64,000 nucleotides of DNA, from positions 14,941,839-15,005,838 of the forward strand of contig CM049316.1 in the NCBI GenBank assembly GCA_026874595.1. Reading direction: 5' to 3'. A program made the position numbers and the translations under genes. Positions within the stretch are counted from its first letter, which is position 1. Every line of letters starts with the position of its first letter. This document shows, piece by piece, positions 48,955 to 60,794 of the stretch. A model generated the notes under the pieces. That model saw only the letters and a program-made list of their open reading frames with translations. It did no database searches and was not told the origin of the DNA. The DNA is from Sipunculus nudus (Eukaryota > Annelida > Sipuncula > Golfingiida > Sipunculidae).

Positions 48955-49939
48955 GTTGGCATGTATGTTATTATAATTCAAACTCATGCTGGTACGGCAG
49001 AGTGTAACCACACAAGGGTAAGCATTCTATTCCTCGGTACCAATATTCTCCCTATGTACCCTGTATCTTTTTTGTTTTGGTTGTTAGTGCAGAATGATAA
49101 CATTCGACATTGGTTTATTAAATATAAAAAGTAAAAAATAATAAGATTTGGTTGTGTTTGTGAGGCAAATGGAATTCCAAACATATTTTGGTCATTCACA
49201 GAGCCTGAGCAAAAGAATTAAATCATGAACAAAAGACTTTAACAAACACTGTTACATTGTGGACTTTGAAGCTTTCCATGTTAACATCAGATAACTTTTT
49301 TGGGGACATAGATTATCATAATGCTCCTCACACTATTAAGCCCACACAAGTATTTATGGCCCCCATTGTTTTGGGTTTTTTTTACAGATTTTTTGGTGGA
49401 GATAACCACCTCCATTTTTATTGCTAATTTGTCTCATTTTTAACATAATTTTAAGATAAACAAAATTAAATGTTAATAGGTATACTGTGTAATACTTCCA
49501 GTGCGTCTGAGGTAAAACTAGAATTCTGATTTTTCATGTGAACCATGGCATTCCAATTTTTCTGCTCCGCGTCATAAAGGCTTCAGGTGATTCTCCTTAT
49601 TCTTTACACATCAGATATTAGAACAGGCCTCTTCAGTAAAAAAATTATTTTATCATGTCTTAGAACACACATTTATATATTTCAGCTGAGCATCTGCTGG
49701 TTTTGTATAAAGTCAAATGAAGGGTTGTAAAGGTGTTCATGTAATACGGCATGGTCTGCCTTCGTACCCTAACATTATTAGTGCAGAAAGGTGTTCATTC
49801 ATGCCTTCACAGTTTGGGCAAAAAGGTATGTCTTAGTGCCCTAGTCACCAGGACATAAAACACTCCCTTTTTAAATTATTTTGTTGGTTCATAGATTCCT
49901 GAGGACATTGCAGATCATTACCAATCTCCAACTTCCAAG

Positions 49940-50944
49940 ATGGCTGACAATCATCTCAAAGATGTACCTAAAACTGAGATACAGTATATGAATCCTTTTA
50001 CACATGAAGTATTTCACTGGCTGGACTACTTCACCATGAAGCTGTTTCGACCGTGCAAGTTTTGTCTCGATACATTCTTATCAGGTTTTTACCCAGTCAC
50101 TCTGGAGCTGAAAACACCCTGGGTTCTCTTGCCAGTGTATTTCATCACGATGCCACTGAGTTTGCTTGGGTTCCTACTCACACTGCCACTGATGTGTTTT
50201 GCGTTTTGTTTGTGGTACATGATCAGTTTCACCAGACTGAGGTTTTACTGTTTCTCTTACACCAAAGGAGCGTTCAAGTTGCAGCCAGTGTTTAAGAATA
50301 CTTATTGCGTGGCAACAACAAACTTCTGTCTGCTGCCGGAATTTGCCAGCAGGATTAACAATCTGAAGGACTTATACGAAAGGGCTGCCGCTTTGAGTGC
50401 TTCCATAGCAGATGGACAAGATGTTATTGATAATGATAGGGAGACACAAAATATATGTAATGGTGTGATACAAGGTGATAAACATTCAAGGAATAAAGAT
50501 ACAAACAATTTTATCTCAGACTTTCACAAGAGAACAAGATCTGCACAAAGTGCTGTGATAAACCAACTAAACAGCTGTGATAACAAGTGGCTTCACAAAA
50601 ATGGAAATTTGCAAAAGGCAAATGGCTGCACTTGTAACAATAATAGCATCACTAAAGGCCAGATTGAGCATTCTGTAGTGGCACAATTTCCACACGTAGA
50701 CTTTTTGTTGGTTCAGGAAACCTGGGATAAGGAGGTCACCCCAATTATTATACGACAGCTCCACAGAGTATACCCCTTCATCATTTATGACATCGGTAAA
50801 GACAGTTTGGAGAGCAACTATTACTTGTCTAACAGTGGACTGATGGTGGCCAGTAGGTATCCTGTCGAAGAAGTGTGGTATGATTACTTCAGGGAGAGCA
50901 AAACACAATGTGTTATGGCTTCAAAAGGGCTCGTCTGTCTTAAG
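49940..50944 (+). CDS. SMPD3: SMPD3 coding exon 1 (membrane region, linker, first catalytic motifs)
   Basis: The exon starts at 49895 after acceptor tggttcatag; donor gtaaga starts at 50945. It encodes residues 1-335, including the TTNFCLLPEFASRINNL motif typical of nSMase2 (human has ATANVCLLPDSLARVNNL-type sequence), E260 and ASRYP. It ends ASKGLVCLK in phase 0. Confidence 0.95.
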
Positions 50945-53900
50945 GTAAGAAAGTGATATCTGTTCACTTAATTGTTGTCACTTATCTGTTGGCTTAATTT
51001 TTTAGAGGGTTTAATATTAGTGATATTCCTGAAAGGGAAACTATAGCAAATATTAAACTTTTGTGAATAAGACACTAGACTGACACAGGTGAACATTCAT
51101 ACTGATTAGCCTCTCGCTCTACGTACATCTCACAGATGTTGTCCATGCTTGTAGCGCTCGAAGGGAAAGTCCAAAAGATTGGTGTTATGTTATGTTACCT
51201 GTGCTATCAAAGCTAGATCTTGTTAATGGCCTTTATAATTATCTACAAATAAGGAATTTCCATTCTTTCTATGTTTTCTTGGGTCTTCATCACATGTATA
51301 TGTATAACTACTATATTTATAAGATTTGGAAGAATTAAAAATTGTGTAAAATTTATTTCACTTGCTCTTTGGACTGAAAAGTGTTAATTTTCATACATAA
51401 GGAGAATCATGATGATTGCAAGACTGCATGCTAAACAAGAAACATAAGGTCAGTCTAAGTTAGGTGTGATGTGTTCACTTGTGATACATTCAAGATGGTG
51501 GCTCAAAAAAAGACTTTTTTTAAAGAAGTTCAAGGCATCTCTGATCCTAAAGGGCACCCTTTCATTCCTTAACCCCACCAGCCACCCCCTCCCCCTAAAA
51601 AAAAGGTAAATATAATGTTAAAAAAGTAGCCAACCATTGGAGGAAACAACTGGTATTGAAATTGGACATCCACAAGTAAATTGGGAGCAGGAAACATTGC
51701 GAATTTCAGGTAACCCCTACAAATGCATTATTATAATCAGTCCAAGGCCAGTGAGCTATGAAACCATTTGGGGTTGGGGTAGGGGGTGGGGGGGGGGGAG
51801 CGTTCTTTAGGACAGAGGCACTAATCAGATAGATTTTATTATAATTTATATTTTGGTTGAAGCTCTACCTTGGCCAAAACAAGGAGGGAAAGAAAATGGT
51901 GGGCTACCTAGCCAACACTCACCTACAGGCATATCAAGGTATTGGTTTTCTGTGTTGTTACTGTGTTTATAATATAACTCTAATATTATATTATATTACT
52001 GACATAAGATCTCAGTATTTATGTAATATCATATGAAAACTCATTTTATTTCAGCTGACCATCAGTCGTGCTCACATTGAAATGTTCAGTCAGATATTCT
52101 GCCATTCACCCCATTCATTGACCTCCTGCTCTCTCACTTTCCATTAGCTCATTAATTAAAACATTTACAAGACTGCAATTCCATTTGTCACAGCCAGTCA
52201 TCAACTAACGGGAGACCAAGCATAACTGTCAGGCTTGGAAATACTAACTTGACATTCAGATCTTAATTTAATCTCTAAAAGCTGCTGCATGGATTGTCTT
52301 ATATTTAAATGCTTGTTGATGTTTGGTTCCGTACAGCCATGATATAGCTACCACTACTGAGCACCCTGATTCTCAGGTCACCTCTGATATTGAACCATTT
52401 AAGTTTGTATAATTTATACTTAGGGATTACATGCTGAACATGAGTGGCCTCTAAACTGGGTGTGGTTTTAAATGACTTTCTAGCGGGATTTCATCTGGGA
52501 TTTAGGCAAAGTGTAGGTGTTGTTTTAAATGGAAGAGTGGTTTCAGAAAGAGGAAATGCAGTAAAATGTGTATCAAGGATTATTCTAAGCCTTCTAAGGG
52601 CCTTTTTTCTGCCCCTTTCCCCAGGAAATTTTGTGATTTTTGCAGGCACTATTAAAGCAGTACTGAAGTAATTCCACCTTTAAGCAAAAGAAGTCCTGAA
52701 GTCTTGAATGACAGAAAAAATCCTGTATACCGTGATTAAAGGGTCTGCTAACATATAATTGTTGATTGTTTCTTGAAGGATTGCAAAATTATATTATTTT
52801 ATACACCTGCAGGTCAAAATCTTGATAGTTTATAGATATACTATGATTTTATAAACACCTAGCAAATCAAACAGAAAAATAACAACTGATAGTGGAAAAA
52901 TTCTAATGTATAGTGCAATAGATCTTTGTATTCAGAATATTTGTAGATGCAGTATTCATAGGATAATTGGCAGTCATGGCACTAAAGCGTTTCCACGCAA
53001 CTCTTCTGTGACCCATTTATTAAGAAATATCGGTAATAATGCCAAATGTGTCCCAAGGGGGGTCATTTTCCATATTTTCTCCTAAATCCCTATGAATTTG
53101 GCATTTTATGGGAAATATATCTCAGCAGCATCTATCAGAAAGCACCACATATGTATCTATTCAGTTAGTGAACTCTTTCAGGGCCTTTGATCATATTTTG
53201 AATAAAATTGGTCTTCAAGTGTGAAATTCTGAACAGGAAATATGGGTAAATTGCCAGTATCTCAGTTTTCTCTGGTCTTCCTTACTTTATTTCAAATTCA
53301 CTGTCCTTCTCTTTCATCATATTACTGTAGACCAACCAGTTGGCTTTGTATTTTTTGCATTAATTGGTTTATTGATTTATTCCAATACAGGAGATACACA
53401 TAATCATCAAGTCATATCTCAGTCTTAAAAAAGCAAGCAGCTCAAGAAAACAGACCAACATGGCAAAAAAAATTTCTTTCATGTTCCACACATCAATTTT
53501 GACCCAACATGTAAAAAAAAATTATTTTTTTTTTCAGTAGAAATTTACCAATTTTGATCTCCTGCTGCTGGGATATTTGTAAATAGAATTATGAATTTTG
53601 ATGAAATTTAATTTTGAAATGGAGGACTTTTTTAGCAAAACAATTCTGTTATTATAATTCCCCCCCCCCCCCGATCATATGAAATTTTCTAATGAAAATA
53701 TTAAATAAAACAGTAAAAAAATTGCCCTAGTGGACTGATATATAAGCAATTGTGTCTGAGAATTCAACCTTTTTGCTTAATTAGGCATTTTTACATAAAG
53801 AAAATCTGCTGCAAATAATTGAAAATACCCAGCTTATGTATATTTGATTTTTGTAAACTAAATATATTTCCCAGTGGACACTTGAATCCAGCAGCAGCAT

Positions 53901-56900
53901 AAAGCTTATAGCATAGTAATTAAGTGCTTTCCACAGTTCAGTCAACAGCAGAGCCACAAAAGTAAAATAATGATATTGTAATGGAACCTCAGACTTGCAC
54001 CAGCATGTAAACAGGTAATGACTCCTGGCTCATGCCTAGCACTGTACATTAAAAAAAAGGGGGAAAAAAAGCTCCCCAGCTGCTCACCATTCTGTCATAT
54101 GGTTATTTTTAATTGATTACTAGAGACATTGCCACTTGCAGGCCATGGACAGATCCACAAAAAATATTATCATTTTTCTCTGGTTTTCTTGAAATATTTA
54201 TATACATTTGATTTTCATTTTGTGGCAGGGACCAGTCCAGTCCACACACATCAGCTTAATGACTGCTGGCAGTGGCTCAAGGATTTCCGTGAACATACGC
54301 TGAAACCTGGGGAAGTTGTGGCCTTTGATGTGTTTGGAGGGGATCTCAATCTGGATAACATGTCTCCAGGTGAGAAAAGATTCTGTTTGTCTCAGGTTTG
54401 AATAGAGTTCATTTGTTTCCAAAAAAGACTAAAACCCATTCGTGTCCAGGTAAGACTGAAACCCATTTGTCTCTAGGTAAGAATAGAACCCATTTGTCTA
54501 CAGGTATGATCAGGTAGCTCATGATCATTAGGCTTTAGGTAAGACTAAAACCTGTTTGTCCCCAGGTAAAAATAGAACCCATTTGTCTGCAGTTACAAGA
54601 AATGAATGTCTCTGTATTCATTGAGAGGAGAATCCATATCCATTAGGAGGAGAGCCAGTCTGTCTCTGGGTAAGTTGAGAACCTATTTTGTCCAATTTAA
54701 TTCCAGGTAACAGTAAATGTCTTTAGGTCAGAGAGGAACCTCTTCACTCAATGTGGGATGTGTAGGAGTAGAACATGTCTGTCTTTAGACAAGAGAATCA
54801 TCCTGTCTATTGTCAGGTAAGATTATGACCAATCTGTTTCCAATTAAAAGAAGACCTTGTGGGAAGTGGGAAGCCTGTCTGTTTCCAAGTAATAGGAGAA
54901 CCTTTCTGTCTCCAGGTTATGGGAAAACCTATTTGCCTCTTGATTATAGGAGAACCTGTCTGTGTCCTGGTAATAGAAGAACCTGTTTGTCTTCAGGTAA
55001 TAGGAGAACCTGTCTGTCTCCTGGTTAGAGGAGAACCTGTCTCCAGGTAATAGGAGAGCCTGTCTGTCTGTCTTCTGATAATAGGAGAATCTGTCTGTCT
55101 CCTGATAATAGGAGAACCTGTCTGTCTCCAGATAATAGGAAAGCCTGTCTGTTTCCTGATAATAAGAGAACCTGTCTGTTGTCAGATAATAGGAAAGCCT
55201 GTCTGTTGTCTGATAATATGAGGAACTGTCTGTCTCCAGATAATAGGAAAGCCTGTCTGTCTCCTGATAATAAGAGAACCTGTCTGTCTCCAGGTAATAG
55301 GAAAACCTTTCTGTTTCAAGGTAAGAGGAGAACCTGTCTGTCCCCAGGTTAGAGGAGAACCTGTCTCCAGGAAATAGGAGGGCCTGTCTGTCTCCTTTTA
55401 TAGGAGAACCTGTCTGTCTCCTGATAATAGGAGAAACTGTCTGTCTCCAGATAATAGGAAAGCCTGTCTGTGTCCTGATAATAGGAGAACCTGTCTTTCT
55501 CCAGGTTTTATGAAAACCTGTTTGTCTCCTGATTCTGGGAGAACCTGTTTGTCTCCAGGCAAGAGGAGATTCTGTCTGTCTCAACGTAATTGGAAAACAT
55601 GTCTGTCTCCAGGTAATAGGAGAACCTGTCTGTCTCCTTGTAATAGGAGAACCTGTCTCCTGGTAATAGGAGAACCTGTCCATCTCCAGGTAATAGGAGA
55701 ACCTGTCTCCTGGTAATAGGAGAACCTGTCTGTCTGCAGGTAATAGGAAAACCTGTCTGTCTCTAGGTAATAGGAGATTCTGTCTGTTTCCAGCCAAGTG
55801 GAAAGCCTGTTTATCTTCAGGTAAGAGGAGAACCTGTCTCCTGATTTTAGGAAAATCTTATATAAATATTTTATTAACTCGTTTGTTTAAAAGCACCACA
55901 GGACCACTTTATTAACTATTTATTTATTTTACCTCATTTTACCTGTTGTATACTCTATTTATCTTACAGTTGATGAGCAGGACCATGACCACCCGATCTT
56001 CACCGATTATGAAGATGTGTGTCGTATCAGACCAGGGCTTAACCATGACTGGGCAATAGGTATCCTGTGTTCTTTATTGTGTCATTTTAGAACAAGTTGA
56101 AGTTACAGTAAGTTCAATAAAGTAATAAAGACATTTCACATACATTTACAACATTGTAACAAAGAATATGTAAAGGAATAAGACGTAGTCCAGTGGTCCC
56201 TGGTTCAAACGCTACCAGAGCCTTACGGGCAAAATGGTGAAATTTTAATTGAACCTCAGTGGCTTGGTCTAATTAATGTCTTTTAACTGCAGAAAATGGC
56301 TATTTCTTAGGCTGCACAGCCACAGGAGTTAGGTGACAACGTTTGTGTGCCCCAACCCTCAATTATAATATTGATTTATTTCTGACAGGAACTGAGATGC
56401 GTCACATCCCATTACACGATAGACAGGTATCAACTGCAGAGGGACTGAAGGAAGCCCTGGAGGATCCTTACCTGCTCCAGCACTACATCCTGGACGCTGA
56501 CATCTGTGATGCTAACATCGAAATCTCAGGCTTCATGCCCAAACTAGACGAGAATGGGAAACCCATCCTGTCGCTGGTCGGAGGAAAACGTCTGATTGAT
56601 TATGTGATGTTCAGGAAGGGTGATGGTGTGGTAGGTATATTTCTGTGGGATAGGATGGAGCCTGCCAGTAAAGCACTGATTTAGACCCAGTTATTGTCAG
56701 TGTGCCAAGTGAAATATAAAAAGGTTATGTGACGGATCTGGATGGGTCACCTCTCATACAGGCAATGACAATGCATTCAGCACAAACAAAGACAACAGTA
56801 CACAAAGATAACATCTAAGTACCGTATTTCATCCAATTGTTCGATCCCTCTATTTATACGACCTCCAAAAATATTCAAGGTTATTAATTTCTAAATTTCC

Positions 56901-59900
56901 TCTAATTTTCGACTGCTTGAAAAGTTTTTCATCTCACTGAATCATGTCCAAACTGGCAGACATGGTGTCGAAAGAGACAGTCATATCCAGTAAGGTAAGT
57001 GACTGATGAATAAAATAAAGGAATATATGTAACATACTGTATTTGGTGTTTGTTTCATTCATCAGGACAAATGTAAAGGCGTCTTCTACATTATAAAAAT
57101 GTGATTTTCTTTAATACTTTTAACAAACTGCGCAAGAGTGATCGCATTATAGCGACGTTTAAAATGGCTCATGACTGTCAGCTCTGACCCCTGACCTTGT
57201 TGCCGTAAATACGCCAAACATTGACGTTTGATGACGAAAAGATATCTCTAACACTCGCTCAATAGTAGTTGATAACTGACGTAAGACAATCATGTTAATT
57301 ATAAAATAATGCTGTATTCACGGCATTCATATCTCTTGGCTGGCACCCTTGGTCGTTTGGGGCGTAAATAGCTCGCCCATGAACACAAACTCACAGGCCA
57401 CGCGCAAAGCAGCATGGGACATGGGAAATGGGAACAGACTTAAACAACAACCAGTAGCGCTTAAATAAATATTAATCGAGAGGAACCTTCTGAAAAAAAG
57501 TACCGTACTTATAAGCATAAATTATGTGATTTATTGGATTCAGCCTTGACACTACACGTTTTGCGTCCCTTCAGTCCCGTATGAATGATCTAACTTATTT
57601 GAGATTTAATAAATGCATCGTTATAAATGAAACAAAAAAAACATGGGCGAATTTTCTTACCACTACGGTTCAAAAGTAAAAAGAATTATCATTAAATTTT
57701 ATAATCCTTATTTTTATTTACTATTATTATATATAAATGAGAGAGAGAGAGAGAGAGAGACTGATTGTGTTTCTCTATGGACCGCTAGAGACACGGTTCC
57801 ATACTTCGCGTATTATCGCGTCAGTATTGAGCATTTTCATTCATGATTTCAGTAATTCTGAATACCGGTACAGTTACATTGTGTGGAAATATGCGAGTTA
57901 AAAAAAAAAAACAAATCTGCATGCAGTCAGCTGAAAATGAAAATCTTACCTCAGTATGTTGATCACGATATCAATTAAATGAGTCAAGAAATATGAAATG
58001 AAGCAGTGTTTAGAGAACGTCTTGCCCTATTAGGTGCTTCCGATGCCCCACCGTTAATTACGTTCTATGAAAATCGACTCACTAATTACCGACTGGTCAC
58101 AGTTTACCCTCCGACATGGTCTGACCAAGATTACACGGTAGTGGTCAAAGGGCAAACTATCGCCTTTCATGTTAATCGATGTTTGGGCAACGGCAACACG
58201 GCCGGAAAATCATGTCCCGTGTCCGTGTTTGGACAACAGGCGTTATTATAACCAAACTCGCTATTAAAGCTTCCTCAGCCCCTTTGTACCGACATATTCC
58301 CTCACTATTCCTTTTTGTTTTTCATATAACAACCTCATTTACATAACACAGTGTCTTGACAAACACAATAAGTATGCTGTGAAACGTAGTTTGCATTCAT
58401 CACTTTGACAAATACATTGAGCATGCTGTGAATTTTTGTTTTCTTACAAACACGGTGAGCAGGATGTTTGTATTTTGTATTTCTTGAAAATACGATTAAA
58501 ATCTTGTGAAATTTACTGATCTTATTTATGATATTTTTGAGAAGATCTGACAAGATAATAAACCAAATTTTTCTTAAAAGCTATAATATCGCCCACCATA
58601 CGACAGCAAATCACGCACTTCATATGTCCACCACAGTAATGTATGAACGCCCGTAACTCGCCATTTGAATGGAATTAATACAGTTGATTTTAAGAAACAG
58701 CTCCCTTATATAATGGATAACATTTATTTTGTAACCTACTATATTGTCACATGACAGGATTTAATAGCACACATAAAGATATAGCTGTAATGGACAATAT
58801 GAGAGACACGACCATGAACTGAGGTGATGGCTGACGAACCAATACATAAAAGCGATTCTATTTATTCGACCATGACGTGATTTGCAAGGTACTAATTTCT
58901 AATTATCCTCCATTTAATCGACCTCTGTAAAATTTATTTTTTTATGGTCGAACAATTAGATGAAATACGGTAATTACACTCCTCATGTAGTGGTTATGCA
59001 CTCCAGTTGACCAAGGTCTCCTTTCATGTAATCACTGCATTTTATAGCAAGATTCTCTGGGTTTGACCACAGGGTAGGCACAGAGCAAAGGATTGTAATT
59101 AGACCAGTGAACGCATTGTATTGCAATGTGTATCCAGCTCTAAATTTAAATATATTGTTGGCCTGATAGCACTGGTTATGGCACAGGGCGAAGAATCAGG
59201 CTAACAAGAGCTGTTGTCTCAGTGTAATTTGTTTAACAAGAGGAGGTGTTGCATGTTTAAAATTTGGAGCTGGGTGCACAATGCGATACCATGCTCTCAT
59301 TGGTCTGATTACAATTCTTTTCTCTGTACCTACCTTGGTGCTCGAAAGTAAGCAGTGACGTAATATCACCTGCCAGTGAATACACCCTACCTGAATATGT
59401 ACCAAGTCAGCCACTATATGGCAGCACAGGTAGGCATACAAAAAATTAGTCCTTGTTCACATAGCATAAAAAAGTAGACCCATATATTCTTGAGTCAGTA
59501 CAATGGAGCTGAGGCAATAAAACCATGTACGAGCCAAGTCAAGTGTTTAATTATGTTTCATACAGAACATAACAAGTGAATCTTGCTATACAGAGCAGCA
59601 TTGACAAGAAAAGAGATCTTTGACAACTGCAACTTACATTCCAGTGCACATGGTTACAAAATATTACTTGATCAATGAAGTCCCTACCACAAAAACACCC
59701 ATGTTAATGTAATATGCCTCAAAACAATTCTTATCCAACACACTTGAACAGACTACATTGTCCTCTTCACTACATTTATACCTATGCTTCCGGTGGATTT
59801 AGAAGTCCTGGTCAATTGTGGGGATCAGATCTTGACTCCAGCAATTCCTAAACAGCTGAGTCGTACTCCTGAGAGCCGGAGTCTGCTCAGTGTGGTATGG

Positions 59901-60454
59901 CAGTTACTGCCATCTACTGGCCACATGTTACACTATACATTGACCAAGCAACCATTTTAGTAAAATTAAACTTTCACATCTATATATTTTCATTTAAATG
60001 CTTCAATAACGGTTGTGTGGCAGTAAGACTGCTGGAAAATAGAGAATAGAAACGCAAAGGATTTCTTTGTAACTCATTGTTTAGCCTTCATCATATGGTT
60101 GCTTTTGTTCAGATTCCATATAAGGTGTGGCTGTCTGAAGGTCCCACTCCTAAAATGGTGATGTCCAATGTGCTTTATGACTTAACATGATTTTATGGGT
60201 CATGATAATGTGCTTTGGATTTAGCATGTAAATACCTGTGTATATGATCTGCAGTCTTCTGTCATGACAGAATCATATCCTATAGTTCACTTGTTGATGT
60301 TTCATCTGAATGCATGGCTGTATGAAACAGAAGTATAACATTGTTTTGTTACTTTTTGTTTCAGATACCATTAAGGTACAACCAGGTGACTCAGTTAGCA
60401 GGACTAACAGATCACATCCCAGTTGCTCTAACCTTTCAGACCAGGTCAAACTAG
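49940..60454 (+). CDS. SMPD3: neutral sphingomyelinase 2-like (sphingomyelin phosphodiesterase 3), six coding exons
   Basis: Joining 49940-50944, 51863-51938, 54229-54369, 55970-56059, 56389-56630 and 60365-60454 gives 1644 nt, or 547 residues plus TAG, all phases matching. The enzyme hydrolyses sphingomyelin to ceramide and phosphocholine at the inner face of the plasma and Golgi membranes, using Mg2+. The N-terminus carries hydrophobic segments (about 40-57 and 61-99) with scattered cysteines suited to palmitoylation, as in nSMase2. The endonuclease/exonuclease/phosphatase-type catalytic domain shows LVQETWDK (E260, metal ligand), NSGLMVASRYP (298-308), NTHLQ (H355), FGGDLNLDN (D399, N401), KRLIDY (504-509) and LAGLTDHIPVAL (D534, H535). 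The linker between the membrane part and the catalytic domain (about 150-240) is Asn/Ser-rich and shorter than in the roughly 655-aa vertebrate proteins. The start ATG (A at -3, G at +4) lies 45 nt inside an exon whose acceptor ends at 49894, so a leader exon lies upstream. Confidence 0.94.
51863..51938 (+). CDS. SMPD3: SMPD3 coding exon 2
   Basis: The acceptor ending gttgaag at 51862 is weak; donor gtattg starts at 51939. It encodes LYLGQNKEGKKMVGYLANTH then LQAYQ, which continues CLK of exon 1 and matches the family pattern V-G-Y-x-A-x-T-H-L. It was found from the protein pattern, being too short to stand out as an open frame. Confidence 0.93.
54229..54369 (+). CDS. SMPD3: SMPD3 coding exon 3 (GDxN motif)
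   Basis: Acceptor cattttgtggcag ends at 54228 and donor gtgaga starts at 54370. It encodes TSPVHTHQLNDCWQWLKDFR through VVAFDVFGGDLNLDNMSP. Its last seven bases, TCTCCAG, match the tail of the 27-bp minisatellite unit that follows. Confidence 0.95.
54370..55855. repeat. 27-bp minisatellite, donor-derived, in the SMPD3 intron
   Basis: Roughly 50-55 units of consensus GTAATAGGAGAACCTGTCTG followed by TCTCCAG. Each unit contains CAG|GTAA-type splice donors. Units nearest the exon (54370-54800) are most diverged; those from 54850 on are more uniform. The first unit coincides with the real donor of the upstream exon. Because 27 is divisible by three, long open frames appear on both strands (for example minus 55797-54844); these are repeat artefacts. 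Confidence 0.9.
55970..56059 (+). CDS. SMPD3: SMPD3 coding exon 4
   Basis: Acceptor tttatcttacag ends at 55969 and donor gtatcc starts at 56060. It encodes DEQDHDHPIFTDYEDVCRIR then PGLNHDWAI, matching the D-P-C-R-x-G-P-G-E/W-A-I-G region of vertebrate nSMase2. Confidence 0.92.
   Translation: MMSRTMTTRSSPIMKMCVVSDQGLTMTGQ
56389..56630 (+). CDS. SMPD3: SMPD3 coding exon 5
   Basis: Acceptor atttctgacag ends at 56388 and donor gtaggt starts at 56631. It encodes TEMRHIPLHDRQVSTAEGLK through GGKRLIDYVMFRKGDGV, ending in phase 0. A donor 6 bases later would add two codons, the second a stop. Confidence 0.92.
56822..58970. mobile_element. TIR element (CCGTATTTCATC ends) in the last SMPD3 intron
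   Basis: The left end CCGTATTTCATCCAATTGTT and the right-end complement CCGTATTTCATCTAATTGTT are inverted repeats flanked by TA. Similarity continues inward (taatttctaa, tcctc.att). The interior has short CpG-bearing stretches and a GA run at 57738-57760, but no recognisable transposase. TA flanks suit a mariner-like or related TIR element; the superfamily is not settled. Confidence 0.7.
59069..59337. mobile_element. short foldback MITE
   Basis: ggtaggcacagag...gattgtaattagacc on the left pairs with ggtctgattacaattc...ctctgtacctacc on the right. The centre again holds a partial palindrome (gcctgatagcactggttatg against gaatcaggc). It is about 270 bp long and non-coding. Confidence 0.65.
60365..60454 (+). 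CDS. SMPD3: SMPD3 last coding exon (catalytic His)
   Basis: Acceptor tttgtttcag ends at 60364 and TAG lies at 60452-60454. It encodes IPLRYNQVTQLAGLTDHIPV then ALTFQTRSN. T-D-H is the family's catalytic Asp-His pair. Vertebrate proteins have about six more residues just before this point, so a small extra exon in the 3.7-kb intron is possible but not seen. Confidence 0.93.
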   Translation: MPLRYNQVTQLAGLTDHIPVALTFQTRSN

Positions 60455-60495
60455 AACCATAGTTAGATCAGAAGAATACATTGTGCTGTTTTGAT

Positions 60496-60501
60496 AATAA
60501 A
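60496..60501 (+). terminator. SMPD3: candidate SMPD3 poly(A) signal
   Basis: AATAAA 42 nt after the stop, within ttgataataaactcac. It would give a very short 3' UTR; later signals are equally possible. Confidence 0.3.
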
Positions 60502-60570
60502 CTCACTGGTGCTAGAAATGTTGAATTAGAAATAGCTGAAGCCTTTCAATTATAACAATGTTCACTCTAA

Positions 60571-60646
<76 letters not shown>
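60571..60646. repeat. (TA)n microsatellite
   Basis: A TA run about 120 bases after the SMPD3 stop, interrupted by one TTTA. Confidence 0.95.
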
Positions 60647-60650
<4 letters not shown>

Positions 60651-60794
60651 ACAGGACAAACTCTTGATCCAGAGGTATTGTTTATCTTACCTCAGCAATG
60701 TTCTATAGCAATGTCCTATAACAATGTCCGATAATACTTTGGTAGGACAAACTCTGATCCTTGTTTATGCTGATGGGATTGTAGTTTCTACTAA

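Larger units (their letters stand above)
40000..49894. other. region without genes upstream of the SMPD3 coding exon
   Basis: Apart from the four transposon-like elements listed, I see no coding exon between about 39.3 kb and the acceptor at 49894. The stretches 43205-44380, 46813-48050 and 48963-49890 are AT-rich with only short open frames. It is probably the first intron of SMPD3 if the leader exon lies near 36.1 kb. Confidence 0.5.

Noticed and set aside
54844-55797. 317-codon open frame on the minus strand with repeated Tyr-Tyr-Leu-Glu-Thr-Asp-Arg-type units
   Set aside because: It is the 27-bp minisatellite read in frame. Because the unit length is divisible by three, open frames appear on both strands. 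It has no splice or family support and lies in an SMPD3 intron.
56195-56230. tRNA-like B box (ggttcaaac) that might mark a SINE or tRNA
   Set aside because: The A-box-like sequence is only about 10 bases away and no cloverleaf can be drawn. No tRNA gene was found in the window.
58006-58251. 81-codon open frame inside the TIR element at 56822
   Set aside because: It shows no recognised motif and is too short to judge; I cannot support it as a gene.
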